Shown here in pieces: positions 6,070 to 7,876 of a stretch of DNA of 7,876 nucleotides. Made by a program: the position numbers and the translations under genes. Source of the DNA: an uncultured Lachnospiraceae bacterium (lineage in GTDB: Bacteria > Bacillota > Clostridia > Lachnospirales > Lachnospiraceae); assembly GCA_945485625.1 (NCBI GenBank), contig CALYSH010000057.1, forward strand, positions 1 through 7,876. Reading direction: 5' to 3'. How positions within the stretch are numbered: position 1 is the stretch's first letter; each line of letters opens with the position of its first letter. The notes beneath the pieces were generated by a model. The model saw nothing but the letters and a program-made list of their open reading frames with translations. It did not search any database and had not been told where the DNA came from.

Positions 6070-7206
6070 ATGAACCTTTCCGATTTGGGTAGAAATGCAT
6101 ATATGTTAAAGGGTTCTCTTGCCAAGAGAGGATATATGAGATGGTGGCACTCCTTTACCGGGAAAGAAGAGAGCTCCGGAAAGGAACGCACCTTTTTTAT
6201 TGAATATTTTCTGATAAACCCGGGCTTGGGAGGAGATACTCCTATTTTCGGGCAACACCCCCACTATAAAAAGAAAGGCATGAAGCCCTCCTACTGTATG
6301 ATTAAGGCAGGCGCCTACCCCACTGGGGAAGAGGAAGGCGTGGAGCTTCATGCATATTTCCCGGCAAACGCATTACACGTGGCCCAGAAGCCCTTTCATT
6401 TACAAATAGAGGAAAATGAGTGCAGCGAAGACCGCATCCGGGGATATGTGGATGTCACAGATCAGGATGCCTCCTATCCCTTCCTCATGACCGATTCCGG
6501 CGTCATGGAGTGGAACCTGGAACTGAATAAATCCATTGCCTGTCACACCGGTCCCATCGCAGGCCGCCTTTCCAGCTTTTTCAACGCCCTGGATACCTTC
6601 TGGCATGCAGAGGGCATTCAGACCCAGTATCGCGGCACCGTCACCTTAAACGGAGTATCTTATCGGGTGGATGTAGAGAGCAGCTACGGCTATGCGGACA
6701 AGCACTGGGGCCGCAATTACAATCACCCCTGGCTCCAGCTCTCCTCCTGTCACTTATTCAGCCGGAAAACCGGCAGGGAATTAAAGTATTCCGCTCTGGC
6801 GGTGGAGGGCTGCTGTCCCAGATTCCTCTGTTTTTCCCTGAAGCCAAAGCTGATGCTGCAGCTGACCTATACCGGCGAGGATTACTGTTTTTCCTTCGCC
6901 AGACCCTTCAGCTTCTCCCGTGTCAGATGGAAAAAGAAGGAGAGCGGAAAACGGTTTATCTGGCACGTCAAAGGCCAGAACAGGGATTCCTATGTGAAAT
7001 TATCCGCCAGCTGTTTAAAGCAGGACATGATGCCACTCCGCTACGAAAATCCCCTTGGACTTCGCAGAAAGGCTCCTCTCTGGAGCGGCGGAAACGGCAC
7101 CGGCTGCATTGAGCTGTACCGCATTACTCCCCAGGGTTCCGAGTGGCTGGACACCCTGGAATTACGGCATGTGCTCTGCGAATATCAGCTGCACAACAAG
7201 TCCTGA
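6070..7206 (+). CDS. tocopherol cyclase-like / AttH-lipocalin-type family protein
   Basis: A 378-residue protein with no signal peptide or clear membrane helix, rich in beta-strand-like aromatic segments. The N-terminal part has YMLKGSLAKRGYMRWWHSFTG (11-31) and FFIEYFLINP (42-51). The centre has SYGYADKHWGRNYNHPW (205-221), then LQLSSCHLF. This E/D-K-x-W-G then P-x-W-x-x-x-x-x pattern resembles the second-domain signature of tocopherol cyclase-like and CrtC/AttH-type proteins, whose two lipocalin-like barrels bind hydrophobic ligands. I assign the family by that pattern and cannot name a substrate. Bacteria of this type make no tocopherol, so a lipid- or isoprenoid-related role is only a guess. 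GGAG at 6058-6061 lies 8 nt before the ATG. It is divergent from the glycosidase gene, has its own strong promoter and is followed by a terminator, so it is monocistronic and probably functionally separate. Confidence 0.65.
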   Translation: MNLSDLGRNAYMLKGSLAKRGYMRWWHSFTGKEESSGKERTFFIEYFLINPGLGGDTPIFGQHPHYKKKGMKPSYCMIKAGAYPTGEEEGVELHAYFPANALHVAQKPFHLQIEENECSEDRIRGYVDVTDQDASYPFLMTDSGVMEWNLELNKSIACHTGPIAGRLSSFFNALDTFWHAEGIQTQYRGTVTLNGVSYRVDVESSYGYADKHWGRNYNHPWLQLSSCHLFSRKTGRELKYSALAVEGCCPRFLCFSLKPKLMLQLTYTGEDYCFSFARPFSFSRVRWKKKESGKRFIWHVKGQNRDSYVKLSASCLKQDMMPLRYENPLGLRRKAPLWSGGNGTGCIELYRITPQGSEWLDTLELRHVLCEYQLHNKS

Positions 7207-7293
7207 CCGGAACCTGCAATATCTTGCAACCCCTGCGGGTATACATCCCCGTAAGGTGTTTTCATAAGATGGGACCCACGTGTCCTACCGCAC

Positions 7294-7334
7294 AAGAAAA
7301 GAGAACCCGACTTTCTTTCAGGTTCTCTTTTCTT
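7294..7334 (+). terminator. intrinsic terminator after the tocopherol cyclase-like gene
   Basis: AAGAAAAGAGAACC (7294-7307) pairs perfectly with GGTTCTCTTTTCTT (7321-7334), a 14-bp stem with a 13-nt loop, followed by CTT. The T-rich descending strand supplies the pyrimidine tract. It lies 87 bp after the stop codon. The A/T symmetry could let it work in both directions. Confidence 0.75.
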
Positions 7335-7380
7335 CTTGGATAATGTCCTTAGATGCAAAATCTTATTAAATTGGATTCGC

Positions 7381-7448
7381 TGCATTACTGAAACTTGCAT
7401 TATCATGCATTATTCAGCATTATGCCTTGCAATTTTGTTGCAAAATCC
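7381..7448. repeat. helically phased GCATTA / TTGCAA array
   Basis: GCATTA occurs at 7382, 7397, 7407 and 7417 (spacings 15, 10, 10), followed by TTGCAA at 7427 and 7438 (spacing 11). Six TGCA- or AGCA-containing boxes therefore recur close to the helical period over about 65 bp. Such phasing suits co-operative binding of a protein on one DNA face, but it could also be chance in AT-rich sequence. Confidence 0.5.
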
Positions 7449-7517
7449 TCATTCAAATGCTTAAAAAGCCTGAATTTACGGGATTATTCAATGATAGTAG
7501 CAACACAACCAAACATA

Positions 7518-7583
7518 TCACAAACTGTGTTATTTTAAATATTTTATATTGCTTTTCATTGCAAAAACTATCACATTTTGTGA
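7518..7583. promoter_or_regulatory. two matching dyads TCACA-N3-TGTG(T/A), candidate operators
   Basis: TCACA-AAC-TGTGT (7518-7530) and TCACA-TTT-TGTGA (7571-7583) share the same half-sites and 3-nt spacer, and their centres are 53 bp apart, close to five helical turns. They lie 87-152 bp upstream of the small gene. The arrangement suits a looping repressor, by inference. Confidence 0.45.
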
Positions 7584-7655
7584 CTATTACATTTATTTCA
7601 AAAAATTATCAAGTCCAAAATGAGCCCATGGACTTTTACCTCTAAAACAAAAACG

Positions 7656-7661
7656 AAAGGA
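7656..7661 (+). promoter_or_regulatory. ribosome binding site of the 64-residue gene
   Basis: AAAGGA lies 8 nt before the ATG at 7670 and is the main support that this short frame is translated. Confidence 0.6.
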
Positions 7662-7669
7662 TAACAATC

Positions 7670-7864
7670 ATGAAAATCGTACACGCAGAATACAATCCTC
7701 AAACCAACAGCATTGCTATCTACCATTATAACGGATACCTTCTCAGAATCGATTGTAACAAGGCTGAAGAAGTATCTTATCCGCTTTTAAAACTTCCTTA
7801 CTTTTTCTCAACCGACAGAATCTTCCCCATAAAAGGATCAACCTCTGATATCGTACCTGTATAA
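7670..7864 (+). CDS. small protein of unknown function (64 residues)
   Basis: The complete frame runs from ATG at 7670 to TAA at 7862-7864, with a well-spaced ribosome binding site. The N-terminal half (MKIVHAEYNPQTNSIAIYHYNGYLLRIDC) has an alternating hydrophobic pattern suggesting three beta strands. The Y-N-x-x-T/x-x-x-x-x-x-x-x-x-G-x-x-x-x-I-D-C layout faintly recalls the N-terminus of small Clostridia proteins such as DUF6061, but the C-terminal half (KLPYFFSTDRIFPIK) does not fit that family as I know it. It has no signal peptide, membrane helix or DNA-binding motif. It stands alone after an AT-rich regulatory-looking region with no visible partner gene before the window ends. I do not recognise it, and the family comparison is weak. 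Confidence 0.6.
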   Translation: MKIVHAEYNPQTNSIAIYHYNGYLLRIDCNKAEEVSYPLLKLPYFFSTDRIFPIKGSTSDIVPV

Positions 7865-7876
7865 GTTACAAGTACT

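Larger units (their letters stand above)
7335..7669. other. AT-rich intergenic region, no convincing gene
   Basis: This stretch between the terminator and the small gene at 7670 is clearly more AT-rich than the genes around it. It holds the phased GCATTA/TTGCAA array, two TCACA-N3-TGTG dyads and the ribosome binding site of the small gene. A reading frame open from a TTG at 7427 to 7645 gives low-complexity, Asn/Ile/Lys/Phe-rich protein without a good ribosome binding site and is not called. I see no confident -35/-10 pair. Confidence 0.6.

Noticed and set aside
7427..7645. Open frame from TTG (72 codons) in the AT-rich region
   Set aside because: It has an unusual start without a ribosome binding site and low-complexity composition expected from AT-rich non-coding DNA.
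7659..7669. lac-operator-like GGATAACAATC before the small gene
   Set aside because: It matches only one side of the operator, with no dyad partner, and overlaps a normal ribosome binding site; coincidence is the simplest explanation.

Overview
The window looks like a chromosomal segment of a Gram-positive Clostridia member, most likely Lachnospiraceae. This rests on strong AGGAGG-type ribosome binding sites, moderate base composition with AT-rich intergenic regions, and protein types typical of gut Firmicutes (a FucI/AraA-like isomerase, a DUF4867 protein, a cytosolic GH127 enzyme). The taxonomy is inferred from protein style; no rRNA gene is present.

Bases 1-5773 hold four genes on the minus strand. 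In transcription order they are a GH127-type beta-L-arabinofuranosidase (5773-3650), an FGGY sugar kinase of the xylulokinase type (3518-2049), a DUF4867 cupin-like protein (1691-1047) and an L-fucose/L-arabinose isomerase family protein (976 to beyond the left edge). Together they read as intracellular release of an L-arabinofuranose-type pentose, isomerisation to a ketose and phosphorylation, with DUF4867 as an uncharacterised accessory step. A good sigma-A-type promoter lies just upstream of the kinase gene, so kinase, DUF4867 and isomerase can be transcribed without the glycosidase. The kinase and DUF4867 genes are separated by a 357-bp intergenic region made largely of tandem, inverted and dispersed-looking repeats. 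It is the most unusual DNA in the window.

Bases 5774-6069 are a divergent intergenic region. It contains a strong extended -10 promoter for the rightward gene, a dyad over its -35, a second dyad over a weak candidate promoter for the glycosidase, and short repeated motifs.

Bases 6070-7206 encode a 378-residue protein resembling the tocopherol cyclase/AttH-like (lipocalin-type) group, followed by a clear hairpin terminator at 7294-7334. An AT-rich region of about 330 bp follows, with a helically phased GCATTA/TTGCAA array and two matching TCACA-N3-TGTG dyads 53 bp apart. A 64-residue protein of unknown function (7670-7864) follows this region. No RNA genes, CRISPR arrays, transposase genes or origins were seen.
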